The notes below the pieces were generated by a model. It was not told where the DNA came from. It saw only the letters and a list, made by a program, of their open reading frames with translations, and did not search any database. A stretch of DNA of 64,000 nucleotides from Paramacrobiotus metropolitanus. Taxonomy: Eukaryota; Tardigrada; Eutardigrada; Parachela; Macrobiotidae. The position numbers and the translations under genes are program-made. Location of the stretch: contig NW_026570485.1 in assembly GCF_019649055.1 (NCBI RefSeq), forward strand, positions 1 through 64,000, written 5' to 3'. The first letter of the stretch is position 1. Each line of letters opens with the position of its first letter. Positions 35,280 through 47,028 of this stretch are shown here, piece after piece.

Positions 35280-36889
35280 ATTTCTATCATTTTACTTTGT
35301 GTCTAAGAGGAGGCCATTGCCGAATAAAAAGTGTTCTAGTGTCACCTTATGGGCCGATGGTCTTTGTATTTGCGTAAATCAACGCCCATGTGCACGAAGA
35401 TTGTTTTACATCGAACCGCTGTTCTGGCATTTCTTCCAATTTTTAAATGAATTTCTTAAACGAAATTTTTAAAACTCGTTTTACAGTTGGAAAAACATAT
35501 GGAAACTCTGCTTTACATGCATTTATTTGCAAATTTAAAGAAGATCGGCTCATAGATAAACTTTTGATACACTTGAATACGTTTAAACTTTTTAGAATTT
35601 CTTTACAGCCATAACTCTTCAGATCTTTCCTTCCATATCGCGACCTGGACCGTTTCGCGAAAATTTATTTTGATTCTTTGAAAATCAAGAATTCTTGTAC
35701 AAAAAATTTTACTTGCTTCTGCTAACTTTCCTGTTTGCCGTATCGGTTAGTAAAGCTTTGTTGTACAAGCTAGTTGCGATGCTAAACTGAAAAGAAACGT
35801 CAACGTTTCTTCACTCAAAACTAGCAAACCTCGCGCAATTTGCGCGAAATATGTCAATATAGTAGTAAATTTAAGAAATCGCTGGCAAGCTCCTCTAGGA
35901 CTCATGATTCATCTACGCGTAAAGGCAACGATCCGCCTACCGCCTATCACTGGTTCCCCAGGGCGGTAGCAAGCCACATCTACTAATGGAAATACCGCTT
36001 CTTCAGTGCTGGTATGTACAATGCGATGCAGAAACCACACTGTAGGTACAAAGTGGGAAAGCAAAAATCACGACCAAAGTTGTGTGAGCGAAGTGTAAAA
36101 TACGAATAATATTTACTCCAAATATTAATTAAAAACTGGTCGAGATTATGAATCCAAGAGTGAGAGTTGTCAGTTACCGGTTAAAGATTATTCTGTGTGA
36201 ACAATTTTCCATCCCTTGGATTGTGGAAGTAGTTAAAATCATAAACTTATCTCCTTTTATCCGGAAGCAGGCGGTCTCTTTTAAAAGAACCAGGAATTTC
36301 TCATCTATCTTTGTTTAGTTGCTAAAATAGCAGCTCCACTTATAACTCTGCGTAACTGCGCTGGTCTGACAAATGGATACAGAAAGAAATTTCAAGGTTC
36401 AGCAAGCATTCCAGCAACGTTCGCACACAGACTTCCATATCTACGATTTCCTTTAAAGTGGAAGTCCGTAGCCAGCATTTCAATACATAACTTGCCAGGT
36501 GTCTGCGACTGGACGCAGCCCACCATGTTTTTTCGCACTGCATTAAGAGGCCCCTCATATAAACAGGGACGATAACTTCTGGGTTGTTGACAGGTACCAC
36601 CGCGTCAAGCACGCCGGTGAAGGCGTACCAGAGTCTTGATGCAGCGTTCTCCGATCAGCCGCCAATCATGTCCAGCAAACGTTGACGACGAACGAAGTGG
36701 AGGCATCTTGAGCACCAGCTATACTTCCCAAAGAAATTCAAATATCTTCTGCTGTTCCGTGCACTTCGAGCACAAATACGTCTCAAGAAACCTGCAACCT
36801 GCTCCTAATACGATTTTTCAGCCATAAGACGAACCAAGAAGAAAAACCAGCCAAGTTTCGTACAGCTCACAGTGCTGGCCTACGGCATT
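35280..36889. other. Intergenic; one weak coding-like stretch
   Basis: 36,612-36,340 on the minus strand is open for 90 codons with balanced composition (MLDAVVPVNNPEVIVPVYMR...). It has no recognised motif or supported splice partner and may be a lost exon. The rest is AT-rich and unrecognised. Confidence 0.3.
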
Positions 36890-39230
36890 TTGGCGATTGC
36901 CGGGTGCTGTTTACAGCACGCCGCTAGCTCGATCCGACGATACGAAGTCGAGGTGCCAGAACGGCACATTTGAACCTCGTCTGCCGATCGCACTCGTCGG
37001 TAACGGCTGTGGAAAGGGCTGCTGACCCGGGGCAGACACAGAAGGAAGCGCTTGGTGGTTGTGAATCAAAGATGCTGCCGCATCACGGTAATAACTGCCA
37101 AAAGGTCACGCCTTGCTTTAGGTTATTTTTGCACATCGTGCGCCGGTTATTTACAGTGTAAGAAGGTATTCTGGAAGGGTGCTCCGAACTGAAATGCGCA
37201 AAATATCATATATCGCTGCATTAACATCCCTTGACGATCAGCGTGCTCTAATTATTGAACTGAAGACATCGAAAACAAACTTGTTCTCCACCAAGCCAAG
37301 GGCAACAGCCGAGAGAAACATGAGTTCCGAAATTGGCCAATCTTGGTGGTAACCGGGAAAAACATTCTTTGTCGACTAATTAAAAGCAGCTACCCTATAC
37401 ACACGGTATTGAAATTTAGGTACTTACGTATCTGCATGTGTGGGGGATGTGGTTGGCGATCCATGAGATGTACGGTGAGCTCAGGCGCCAGGCTGATCAG
37501 TTCTGCCCCTTGTTCCATTTTGTATGTCTGGCTTTGGGTGTGGTTCAAGTACTTTTTCCGAATCGCGAGAGATGGTTTTCAACTTTTTCTCCTCAATAAC
37601 ATTGTTCTAACGGCGGAGTGTCCAGAACATGTTTCGACGTTGTCGGTAACTGCGCGTAACGACCAGCTAATAACACAGTAATGCCATCACGGCGGCCAGG
37701 AATGCCGCAGCGTGACTTGATCAGAAACATTTCATTTTCGAAATGAGCTTGGCAAGCTGAACACAATAATCGCGCAGTTGATTCGTTACCAGCGTAATTT
37801 CGTTCTTACCACAAATCAGCGAGGTGGAGGCTAACGAATAACCGTCACATTTTCCAGCACTGCTTCTTGTTACTGAAACAGCACGATGTCTGCTATCATT
37901 GTTCACTTGTTGGCCTGCCTTATTTCTTATTGACGACTTTATATTTGCACTACTCGTACCCACATAATGCTGCAGCAGTGCAGCGGTAATTCAGCACTGC
38001 ATGCACTATGAAGATAATATTATACCTTACAAGGAAACGTAACGCAGTATCACAGCTCGCACCATCGCGCATTTACAACGGGCGTATGAGGCACTGCATC
38101 ACAAAAAGCCCATGTGCGTACTCGCTGGCCGGCCTGGCGCCGAGTCTTGCATGGTGCGGACGTCTTTGCGTTCGCCGTCCACGCGGAAGAAGCGCGACAT
38201 CCAGCACCGCAAATAACGAACGTTCACCTTGCGGATCATGCCAGGGCGCGTCGAGTGTTGATACGTAATAACATGATGTGTGGCCCGCCGTGACCTTTGT
38301 AGTTACGTAGGGCGCGTCGAAGCTGACTGTACCAGATAACTCTACCTTTGCTACCCGCTTACAGAGCTTGCTCGTTTCCCTTCGCTTTCCCTGCTTGTCA
38401 ACTTTGTCAACAACTCAAATTGTTCAGCTTGTCCTTTGACGTACTGTTGTCGCCGTGCAAACTAAGTCACAGTCGGAAAGTGCGACACAGTTTTCGCAAG
38501 AATCCTTCGTGACGGTCTGTAGTTACTGCATCAATGCGGCTGCACGCGTGATAGCGGTCTGTTTAATCTGCAGTATCCTATTAACTGGCCTTCCTCGGAA
38601 TAGAACGGAACCTCGCAGGAGACGTAGTACGCTGACATAATCCTGTGAACGTCCAATCCGTATGCGCCAGTTACGGACGTGGCAGAATTTCCTACAGCGT
38701 CCACAATGAAGCACAAACTGACCCAGAATCGGATCCCACACCTGTTTCACAAACTGTAGGCAAAACAAGCAATAAAGAGGGTACTTTCGCAGCGAAAGTT
38801 TCGCTGACTGTAATACTGACCGCAAGTCGACTGGAATGTATGTTCAATTCATTGCGTAGTGCTGGGATATGTTTAGATAGATACAGTATGCAGCTATAGT
38901 TAAAAATGAAGTTAGCGTTATCGTGGTATTGTCAGTCGCCCCAATACCGGCTGTATTAATTTGCGTTGGAAGTGGAAATGCAGTAATACTACAACAAGAT
39001 GTGACCTTTGGGCAAGCAGCGCAGGCACAGTCGCTGTACAGTGCCTCGGCAGGCGGCACAGCCATATGCGTGCGTTTAAACCGGCAAAACACTTCGTTCT
39101 CGTCTGTATTCGGTTAAGAGCATTTTTTTCTACGGGTAGGTTGCGGTCCTTGCGCGGCGCATTGTAGACGCTGTGTCCTGTCCAGTGTCGCACTCGTGCA
39201 CGGCCACAACCCGGGCGGCAAGCGGCCAGT
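36890..39230 (+). repeat. Unclassified interspersed repeat, copy C (~2.3 kb)
   Basis: Collinear with copy B at 2,620-5,015. The best conserved part (37,485-37,900) differs by scattered substitutions, while the outer parts carry many indels. It contains the minus-strand conserved frame (37,963-37,724; SVTRSSAGKCDGYSLAS...). Confidence 0.8.
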
Positions 39231-39521
39231 GCTTTTTGTTGTTGTGTTATTAGCAAGTGGCAATTAATCGTTTTTAATGGACTGTTTCATTATTTTTTTT
39301 ATTCTTATTTTGTTTGCATTTTAATTCTGTTGGCATATGTTGGTAGCTGCATGGTTCTATCGTTCAGTTAACGTACTGGTCAATAGGCATGGCCACACAA
39401 GAATTACATGACTGCATGGCACGCCCTATTGACCTTTACAAACTGCAAATGAAGTATTTTGGAAGATCATTGATATTTATTTGGTTTTACAGCGTCATAC
39501 ATTCACAGTAGGTCAACAACA

Positions 39522-40990
39522 CTACGTACACACTGTTGTATTAAGATTGAAAAAACAACCAAACTCTCCATTAACAATTTTATTCCTTCCTGGCAAAGTG
39601 CCCAAAACTGCTGCGGCATTTCCCTTCATGATAGCCAAACTAATGCGCTGTTTAAGAAAGGCCGTGGATCTGATCTCGCCTGTCTTTTCCCTAATCAGAC
39701 GTCCAAAGAAACTGACCACTTCCTTAGCAGCTTCCCTAGGACTCCCATCGTCTCCACAGCAAACGGATAAAACCAATACTGATCTCCCAGCGAGCGGTAA
39801 TTATGTCGTTTTCGATTTTCCGCTTGACGAGCTGCTGTTCCAGTCGCTTTGGCCGATCCTTTCAGGTACGACTGAGCTAAAGTGTCTGCGCACGTGGCGT
39901 CCCATACCAGTTGCTTTCCCTCCCGAACGGGAACCAACGTTTCACCATCGGGCCTCTTGCCGTTATCTCTCCGCATTCCTTTAGGCTCCAGTTCACAGGG
40001 AATTCCTGCCGCGAAACAGCCACGTTCAAGGATGGAGATAAGTTCCACATGCTGACTCCATCTTCCTTGGTTGTAGAGGCATGCTAAACCATGATGGCCA
40101 TCCGGAGTTACTTTGAAACCACACCCTCGGCATTCATGGGCAGCTACTACTGGCAAACCAAAACGCAGGCCGATGGCAATTCTCACTTGGTCATCGTTAA
40201 GGACGGTTCCCAGGCAAGCCGCCGGTAAAGCGTGCACCCAGGCTGCAGATTCTCTTTCCGATGCTGCCAGTAGTAGGGCCATTTCTTTGTCGTTTCTGCT
40301 TTTAATGGCTTGCATGCGTACGCGTGAGTAGTTCATCTCCACTACGGCCCAGTCCCAACTCTTCTGGTATTTCCTGATTCCCTCTGCAGAGACAATTCAC
40401 ATAAATACCGATCTGACCATGTCTCCGTAGCTTCCTGCAGACCTGACATTCGGTAGCCTGGGATTATTTCCGAACACACCTGCGATACCGAGGTAGCCGA
40501 AGCGATAAACGCCGACAATGCTAGCTCCTCTGCACGCCGTATGCCCACTCTTCCGCGACCAACCGGAAGGCACATCTGCAGCCACTGCGTATCAGTTACC
40601 GCTACGTTAACGATCGAAACGACAGTGCTGCGCATAAGTTCGTCAAATTCCCTCAGCAGATCCGGACTTTCGTAGGCTTGACTTGTCGGTAGTATATACA
40701 GTAACTTTGGGACACTCAGACAGTTACGGAGCAAATAAAGTGCCTGCTGGGACGGCAACATTTTCAGCTTTTCCACTAGCCGGTTAATTTCATCGATTTT
40801 TGACCGGAGGAATGATGGGACGGCAAATATTGTTTCCGGTGCACCCAACAGCGACAGCTTCTCACATTCAAGAATTTCGATATCTGGCCATTCCCAAACA
40901 AAACTGTGTTTATCCGCTGCACGTTGTAAGTATACTAGGGTAGTAGTGGCGTATCTGTAGTACTCCAAGTTTCTAAAAAAAATGACATTT
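39522..40990 (-). pseudogene. LINE reverse transcriptase C-terminus, frameshifted
   Basis: Two open frames (about 41,000-40,342 and 40,396-39,695) and a third short one join by frameshifts. Order: end of the RT domain (LPSQQALYLLRNCLSVPKLL), a linker (LPVGRGRVGIRRAEELALSA), a metal-binding-like stretch (CRGC..DGHHGLAC), then RPDGETLVPV..LVWDATCADTLAQSYL, which looks like a PD-(D/E)xK-style nuclease region, and the tail FLKQRISLAIMKGNAAAVLG. At least two frameshifts (near 40,345 and 39,725) and loss of the RT palm show a dead, 5'-truncated copy. The homologous copy at 61,445-62,660 has the same domain order. Confidence 0.75.
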
Positions 40991-40999
40991 TTCTGAATT

Positions 41000-41364
41000 T
41001 GGATCCGACTCCCATTGTGCCTTAATATTAGAAAACAAATATAGGTACTTTCGAGTAAAGCCATAAACTGAACTCCGACGAGACTGCTGCAGTACTGCGA
41101 ATTGGCTGTACGTATATGACGTCAGATGGACAAGGACAGCTGACGATGATCCTGCAGCACTTCCACTGGGACCTGGGCGACGTTCTGGAACGAGGATGTG
41201 CGCGTCCAGAACGTGGCGGCGGCGCCGGCGGTGCCGGCGGTGCGGCGGGTTGTGTGGAGTGTTTCCACCGGGAAGCGGTCGAGTACACGGACAGCTATCG
41301 GAGCGAAAAGAGCCTGCATTGGGAAGCTGGAGCTGGACGATGCTGCTGACCGCTGACGGCGGTG
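41000..41364. other. GC-rising spacer before the coding remnant
   Basis: Nothing is identifiable. GC content rises toward 41,200 with short ggcgg repeats (cggcggcgccggcggtgccggcggtgcggcggg). Confidence 0.35.
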
Positions 41365-41610
41365 CTAGACACCGGCCCGCCGCTCGCCGATGACCTGGAC
41401 GTGGAGGCCCGGCGAGCCGCGCCCGACCGACTGGCCGGCGGACCGGCCGCGGGTCGAGAGGATTCGGGAGTTGCCGGGAGCGGATCCGCGGCTGGTGGTC
41501 CGCTACGGCAGTGTGCCCTGGGGCCTGGACGGTGGAGATGGCGCAGGGCGAGGCTGGTCTGCGCAGACTGACGCGGTTGACCTGCTGCGCTGTGCAGCGC
41601 AAGATGACGC
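41365..41610 (+). pseudogene. GC-rich broken coding remnant, copy 2
   Basis: Similar to 27,585-27,865 in the same orientation (cgccgatgacctggacg / cgccgatcacctggacg; gtggtccgctacggc / gtggcccgctacggc). In this copy one frame reads RVERIRELPGADPRLVVRYG. The two copies differ by frame-changing indels. Unknown family. Confidence 0.4.
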
Positions 41611-41840
41611 CCACCATGGCCTGGCCAAACAGAAAATTCGAACAGTACAAATGTAAAACAGAATTAGGCCTCAATTGCGAGAAGAAAAAAAATTAATTAC
41701 CTAAGAACAGAAGGCAGGCATGAAACTTGTTTGACAAGAACGACCAATATAGCCGAAACAGGGAAGAAAATACAATCGATAAAAACCAATCGAAAGCAAT
41801 ATTACAAGACTGCCAAAATTACGTACGAATTTTAAATATG

Positions 41841-41988
41841 TATAATCAAAAATGTTTAACTCTGCATAGTCTTAAACGAAAATTCTATCCACAGGCTTGA
41901 AAATAAGTACATAATGATAATATTATATTATACCGTCTGGCAGTATGAAAGCAGTTTTTTTAATGCAAGCAATGATATGACTACAGAG
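41841..41988. mobile_element. Left half of a fold-back element split by the LTR element
   Basis: The arm cttaaacgaaaattctatccacag.. matches the element at 26,583-26,945. Its mirror arm resumes at 57,922 (tatggatagaatttttgcttaagaat). The LTR element has therefore inserted into its loop. Confidence 0.75.
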
Positions 41989-42357
41989 TGTGAGGCGATG
42001 GCTCCCTTGCGTCCACCTGCGTGTCGCTACTGGCGCTACGGGAGTGCTTCGTTGCACTACTCCGTGGGGAATTGCCGTCTGTGACGCAGCGCTTCTCTGA
42101 TTGGTCGGCTACTGCCGTTCATTATGTTCACTGCTGCGCAGTGCTTTAGAGTTGTCGAGAGCAGGTGGAATTTGGCTCTCTGAGTTGACTGAACGTCAGT
42201 GTGTTGGTTTTCACGATAGAGAACGTTAATAAAGTGTACTACGTAGACTGGATATCGTGCGTTGTGCATTTCTTCCCTTAAACGTCACGTATTACACTCC
42301 ACGGAGTCCTGTCAGTCTGGGCTACCGTCCTGGACTCTTTCACAGTCCACGGTGATA
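41989..42357 (+). repeat. 5' LTR
   Basis: 369 bases, from TGTGAGGCGATGGC to CCACGGTGATA. An AATAAA signal lies at 42,228-42,233. It ends TA rather than the common CA. Confidence 0.93.
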
Positions 42358-42376
42358 TGGTAGCAGAGCCGTGAAC
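42358..42376 (+). promoter_or_regulatory. Primer-binding site, initiator tRNA-Met type
   Basis: TGGTAGCAGAGCCGTGAAC starts at the first base after the LTR. The first eleven bases fit the complement of the animal initiator tRNA-Met 3' end. Confidence 0.8.
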
Positions 42377-43800
42377 AGACGGTTTCTGAGTAATCTGTTT
42401 GGCGAACGGCCATTTTCATCTGTTTGGCGAACGGCCACCATCATTTGTTTGGCACATTGATCTGGATCATATTGATCTTAGTGTACCAGTAAGGCACTGG
42501 TTTTCCTCATCTGAAGCAAGGTGCACTCATCGGATTATCAGCTCTAAAGACAGCACTGACTAGAGAGTCTCCTGTAGGAGAACTCGTCGTGCACATCAAT
42601 TCAGACGGCAGATGGCTGCGGTGCAAGACCTCTCCTGTCGGAGAACTTGTACTGTTTCCTCTGCTAGGCAGCGAGCACCTCTTGTTGGGGTCAAGGCTGT
42701 CGGGCACAAGAGCCGAGAAGCCACGAGTTGGCAGCACCGAAGGAGGTGCCAAGAGATCAGTAAACGCGCTCCACCAAATTGGCTGTAGAGCGACCTGCTG
42801 TTTGGCCTGACAAGCGCAGCAGAAGGCAGAATAGGTCGGACAGGAAGGCGCCACAACCGTGCGGAATACGGCTGCGCGGGATCGGACTGTGGAGAAGATC
42901 ATCCCATTTATCTGGATCATCTGGATTATTTTTTTTGCGGGATCGGAATGGTAAACAGGTAAAAACCCGTTATTAATTATCGGATTGGTTAAAGCGTAAA
43001 ACGCGCAAATCTTATTGGTCGGTACTGAGCTGAGGTAGACGTAGGCGTAGTTTTTGCACGCGGCGCGCAAGTCTGGCCGTCGATCTGTGACGTCAGGCCG
43101 GTCAAAAAATTTTAACGGGTACACGTGATTGGTCAGTTAAACGAACTCTGATTGGTCGAAAATTTTAACGGAAAAAACGATCTAAAACGATCTTATAACG
43201 ATCTCCCAACAGTGAAAACGATCTTTCTTCATCGGAAACGATTTATATTTAACTAAAGGAAGTTGATTTTAATTGAATTGAAGTGACCAAAAAGTGACCA
43301 TCTCGGAGATCGATCATCTCGAGATCGTCAGTGATCTTGACATCAGATCAGATCGATCTAAAACGATCTCGCAACGATCTTTCATCAGTTAAAACGATCT
43401 TTCTTCATCGTAAACGATCTAAAATCAGTTAAAGGAAGCTGTTTTTAATCGAATTGAGTTGACCGAAAAGTGACCATCTCGAGATCGATCAGATCGAGAT
43501 CATCAGTGACCTTTTGAGATCAGATCAGATCAGAGAGTGACCTTTATAGATGACCTGAGATCATCTATTTTAACTAGATTCGAACTTCAAACGATCTTTT
43601 TAGCAGTCTTATTGATATTAGCAGCAGAACGAGATCATTTCTGAGGCAAACCTCTCGATCTTTTCATCAAAAAAGTGACCTTTAAAAACGAACTTGAATC
43701 GAGTCAGATCAGCTAAAAAGTGATCTCAGGGAATTAAAACGATCTCATATAACGTGTGTCTGAGCAAAACCAACAGGTGCGTCTCAGTTATCCGATCACC
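42377..43800 (+). promoter_or_regulatory. Retroelement leader with hairpins and GATC-rich repeats
   Basis: The 1.4 kb before the gag start has no sense ORF. It holds a tgtttggcgaacggcca direct repeat (42,398-42,450) and two near-identical hairpins, TCTCC-TGTA-GGAGA (42,568-42,581) and TCTCC-TGTC-GGAGA (42,631-42,644). A duplicated block of about 175 bases lies at 43,180-43,530 and is very dense in GATC; 43,321-43,380 alone has seven. Packaging or dimerisation roles are inference. Confidence 0.65.
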
Positions 43801-46800
43801 ATGGACAAAGAGATCATCGAACCGACATCGAATAGTAGTCAGGGGAGCCGTAGCTCTCACGGGTCACAGCAAAGTGCACATAACCCGTATAAGAAAGACT
43901 TATACCCGTTCTCACGCCCAGTTGAACACGGGCGAAACACTCGAGCACCAAAAGTCCCCGTGAAGAAGGATTCACGTGGGTCGGACGCAACGTACCAGAA
44001 GGCACTCGAAGCAGTGTCAGCTCAGGAGAGCTCCAGCGATGATTTGAAACGATCTCCCGCGCCTGCGGCGGGAAACAGTGAGGTGAACCAGGAGGTCACC
44101 AAAGAAGGAACGAACCCAGAAGAAGCCGCGGAGACGGATCTGACATCGCAAAAGGATATGTCAGACCAGGATAAGAAGGAGAACCTGGCCAAAAACGAAC
44201 CCACCGAGCAGCCAAAGATCACATCAGATGATCTCAATGAACTTAGGTTAGATGATCTCACACTTGGAGATGAAACAACAACTGAAGACATCTTCGAGAG
44301 TCCGATGGCATCTGATGAGATGATGTCTAATCGCGGAAATGAAGAATCGTACTTCACTGAGGATGAGATGACATTGAATATGTCATTTAAAACCGCAATG
44401 AAGGAAGCTGATCGAGCTCAGGGATTGACACCTTTTGAGGACATCCCCGAGAGTCTGATCGAAAGGAATCAGACGGGAAAGATCGTCAATGTACGATCTC
44501 CATCTCCGAACAGTCCCACTTCCAATCTGAGAAGACGGGTCAAAGAGTTGGAAATTTCACTGGAGGAAAAGGAAGGTCAAGCCCTTCAGAAGAAACAGGA
44601 ATATCAGAAACGGATAGGATCTCTTGAAACTCGTATCTACGAGCTGGAGCAACAACAGGGTGTATGGGAAAATACAGCAACAGAATGGAAAGTCAGATAT
44701 GAACGCCAGAAGGAGATTGCGGAAGACAATCTGAAAGTAGCCGATGATAGGGAGATGGAAGGCTATATAGCCGTAAATGAACTTAACGAGAGCATGTCCG
44801 AAGAGACAGCTGAAAGGTCACGGCACATAGCCGAATTGAAGGATCAGTGCGATGAACTTCGCAAAAAGGCAGATGAAGCTGAAGCGAAGCGAGATGAATA
44901 CGCAACCAAATTAGCGGAAGCAACCAAACGATTAACAGCGGTGAATAAGGATATATTCAAGCTCAGAGAGGACCTGAAGCTGAAAGATGGGAATATTCAA
45001 ACTCTCCAAAGGGAATCGGAAGATCACCAGAAACGAGCCGATGATGCTCTTAAAGTGGCACAAGACCTGAGAGAGCTCCTAGCTACCGAAGGGGGACGAC
45101 TTAAAGATGAAATCAGGCAGGTCACTGAGGAGAACGCGCAGCTCAAAGAAGCTGGTCAGAAAGCGGCCGAATGGGGCCAAAGATGGGAAGATGAAGCACG
45201 ACGACTAGATACGAAGGTGACAAAAGTCGAAGTGGAAAGCAAAGAACATCAGAAAAAGATCCGTGAGTTGACAGACGAGAACATAAAACTCAACACGGAG
45301 TTGGTCGATATGACACAAACAGTGATGACACACCAAGATGAAGTTACTCAATCGAGGACTCATCTGAAATCGGCAGCTGATGCATATGCGCAACTGGAGC
45401 AGCAAATGAACCAGCTGATTGAGCAGATCCAACAGAGGAAAACAGATGAAAAAGAGTTGAACGACGAAACGATTCAGCGGCAGAACTTCGCCCACACGCT
45501 CAAGCAGGAGCGAGATCAATTGAAAAAGGAGAACGAGCAGCTCAGTCTTCGAGTTAAACGCCTCGAAGATGAGAATAAAGGTCTGCAGGTAACAAACAAG
45601 CACAGGGAAGAGTTACTCCTGCAAAGAGGAAGCGCAAAAAGGGATACGGCTGATACGCCCCCGCCCAGCTACAGTAAGGCACATGAAGCGGGCGGGAGCT
45701 TCCACTTTGAGATGCCGCTACGAACGGGCGGCGGCACAGGAGGCTTTAAAGCGGAAAAGGATGGGGAAACTTCGGATAATAGGAACCCGTCAGGTAGTCA
45801 CCAACCACATATGAGCTCGGGTGACCCTTCACAGTTCCAACGGCCCATCGAAACAGCGGTTAAGGACGGCGCAAATCAAGATGCACGCTCTCCACGGCAC
45901 GAACACGACGGAAGATTCTTCCAGGAATATCGTAACGAACGCAACCAACGAGAAGATCGGAATGAAAATCGAGGACAACGGGAATTTAACAGATCCATCA
46001 GGAACATGGGCCGTAAAACCGATCTTACGACCTTTGATGGCAACCGAGATGCGGTAGGCGGATGGATCCGGCTGGTTAAAGAAACACAGCGGACATATGA
46101 TTTAACTGACGATCAGATACTCATCGATATCGCCAGCGCCGTTAGAAGACCAGCGAAGATCTGGTTCGATAGCGAAAGGGACATTGAAGAAGCCGAAGAA
46201 GAAGTATACACAGTTACAGAATGGCTGAACAAGTTCACAGATGAGTTCGGAGATCGAAACGAGGAAGTCCTTGGCTTACGTGAAGCCATGAACAGGAAAT
46301 TCAAACCTGGAAAAGAGACGCTGGAACAGTTTTACCAAGCGATCATGAAGTTCAAAGCTAAGAAAGCTATCACCGAATTGCAAGCGGTTGCATTCCTTAT
46401 CGACGGATGCAGAGTTGATAACGATCTCTATAAGGCGCTGAAAACGAAGGGGTTCAGAACGCCAACAGAGATCAAGGACTTCTTCCGATCTTGGGCAGCT
46501 GGCGAGGATAAATACAAGGTGGTCGAAGGTCAACGTAATCAACAGGATTACGTGACCATCCGCTCGGGCCAAGTTGACATGGCACAGAGACAATACGCGG
46601 CCTCACCTTCCCAAGGGGAATACCAGATAAGATCACCAACTCCAACTCACAAGGAGATGACTTTCATCGACAGCCAAACAGGACAACCGATCTCGTATGC
46701 CATGGTCGCCGCGATACAAGCGCAGGCGCAGGCTAGGCCAATGGCCCCGGCAAATGTTATGCCGAGTCCCCTGAAGGGAGGGGTGCCCCAAATGCAAGGA

Positions 46801-47028
46801 AGGTCCAATTATGGAAACGGAAATGGAAATGGAAATGGAAACTGGAACGGTGGCCAACGAAACGGCAACTTTAACCGAAATCAGGGGCAGGGCAACTATC
46901 AGCCCAAGAACCGACAAGGAAATTATCAACAGAACCGCGGTAACTATCAGCAGCCGCAGGGATCTCGAACAGAATGGAAATTCGGTCAAATTGATGGATG
47001 GATCGCCCAGGGCGTGCAGCTGTGTTAA
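43801..47028 (+). CDS. gag: gag of the giant LTR element (stop in the zinc knuckle)
   Basis: The open frame extends upstream to about 43,756, but the first ATG is at 43,801 in good context (caccATGg; MDKEIIEP). Residues 1-240 are acidic and Ser/Thr-rich, 243-603 a long coiled coil (heptads rich in E, K, Q), and about 744-910 a capsid-like domain (FDGNRDAVGGWIRLVK ... LRSWAAGEDKYK type). A Gly/Asn/Arg-rich nucleocapsid follows. The frame stops at TAA 47,026-47,028, exactly at the second residue of a CCHC knuckle (C-stop-N-C-x4-H-x4-C). The same frame stays open beyond it through RGG/GGN repeats, with further stops at 47,317-47,319 and 47,452-47,454. So the knuckle is made only by readthrough, or this copy carries a nonsense change. 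Confidence 0.85.
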   Translation: MDKEIIEPTSNSSQGSRSSHGSQQSAHNPYKKDLYPFSRPVEHGRNTRAPKVPVKKDSRGSDATYQKALEAVSAQESSSDDLKRSPAPAAGNSEVNQEVTKEGTNPEEAAETDLTSQKDMSDQDKKENLAKNEPTEQPKITSDDLNELRLDDLTLGDETTTEDIFESPMASDEMMSNRGNEESYFTEDEMTLNMSFKTAMKEADRAQGLTPFEDIPESLIERNQTGKIVNVRSPSPNSPTSNLRRRVKELEISLEEKEGQALQKKQEYQKRIGSLETRIYELEQQQGVWENTATEWKVRYERQKEIAEDNLKVADDREMEGYIAVNELNESMSEETAERSRHIAELKDQCDELRKKADEAEAKRDEYATKLAEATKRLTAVNKDIFKLREDLKLKDGNIQTLQRESEDHQKRADDALKVAQDLRELLATEGGRLKDEIRQVTEENAQLKEAGQKAAEWGQRWEDEARRLDTKVTKVEVESKEHQKKIRELTDENIKLNTELVDMTQTVMTHQDEVTQSRTHLKSAADAYAQLEQQMNQLIEQIQQRKTDEKELNDETIQRQNFAHTLKQERDQLKKENEQLSLRVKRLEDENKGLQVTNKHREELLLQRGSAKRDTADTPPPSYSKAHEAGGSFHFEMPLRTGGGTGGFKAEKDGETSDNRNPSGSHQPHMSSGDPSQFQRPIETAVKDGANQDARSPRHEHDGRFFQEYRNERNQREDRNENRGQREFNRSIRNMGRKTDLTTFDGNRDAVGGWIRLVKETQRTYDLTDDQILIDIASAVRRPAKIWFDSERDIEEAEEEVYTVTEWLNKFTDEFGDRNEEVLGLREAMNRKFKPGKETLEQFYQAIMKFKAKKAITELQAVAFLIDGCRVDNDLYKALKTKGFRTPTEIKDFFRSWAAGEDKYKVVEGQRNQQDYVTIRSGQVDMAQRQYAASPSQGEYQIRSPTPTHKEMTFIDSQTGQPISYAMVAAIQAQAQARPMAPANVMPSPLKGGVPQMQGRSNYGNGNGNGNGNWNGGQRNGNFNRNQGQGNYQPKNRQGNYQQNRGNYQQPQGSRTEWKFGQIDGWIAQGVQLC

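Noticed and set aside
42507-43124. 205-codon minus-strand ORF in the retroelement leader
   Set aside because: Antisense, no motif, and it overlaps the leader hairpins; its composition is that of non-coding sequence.
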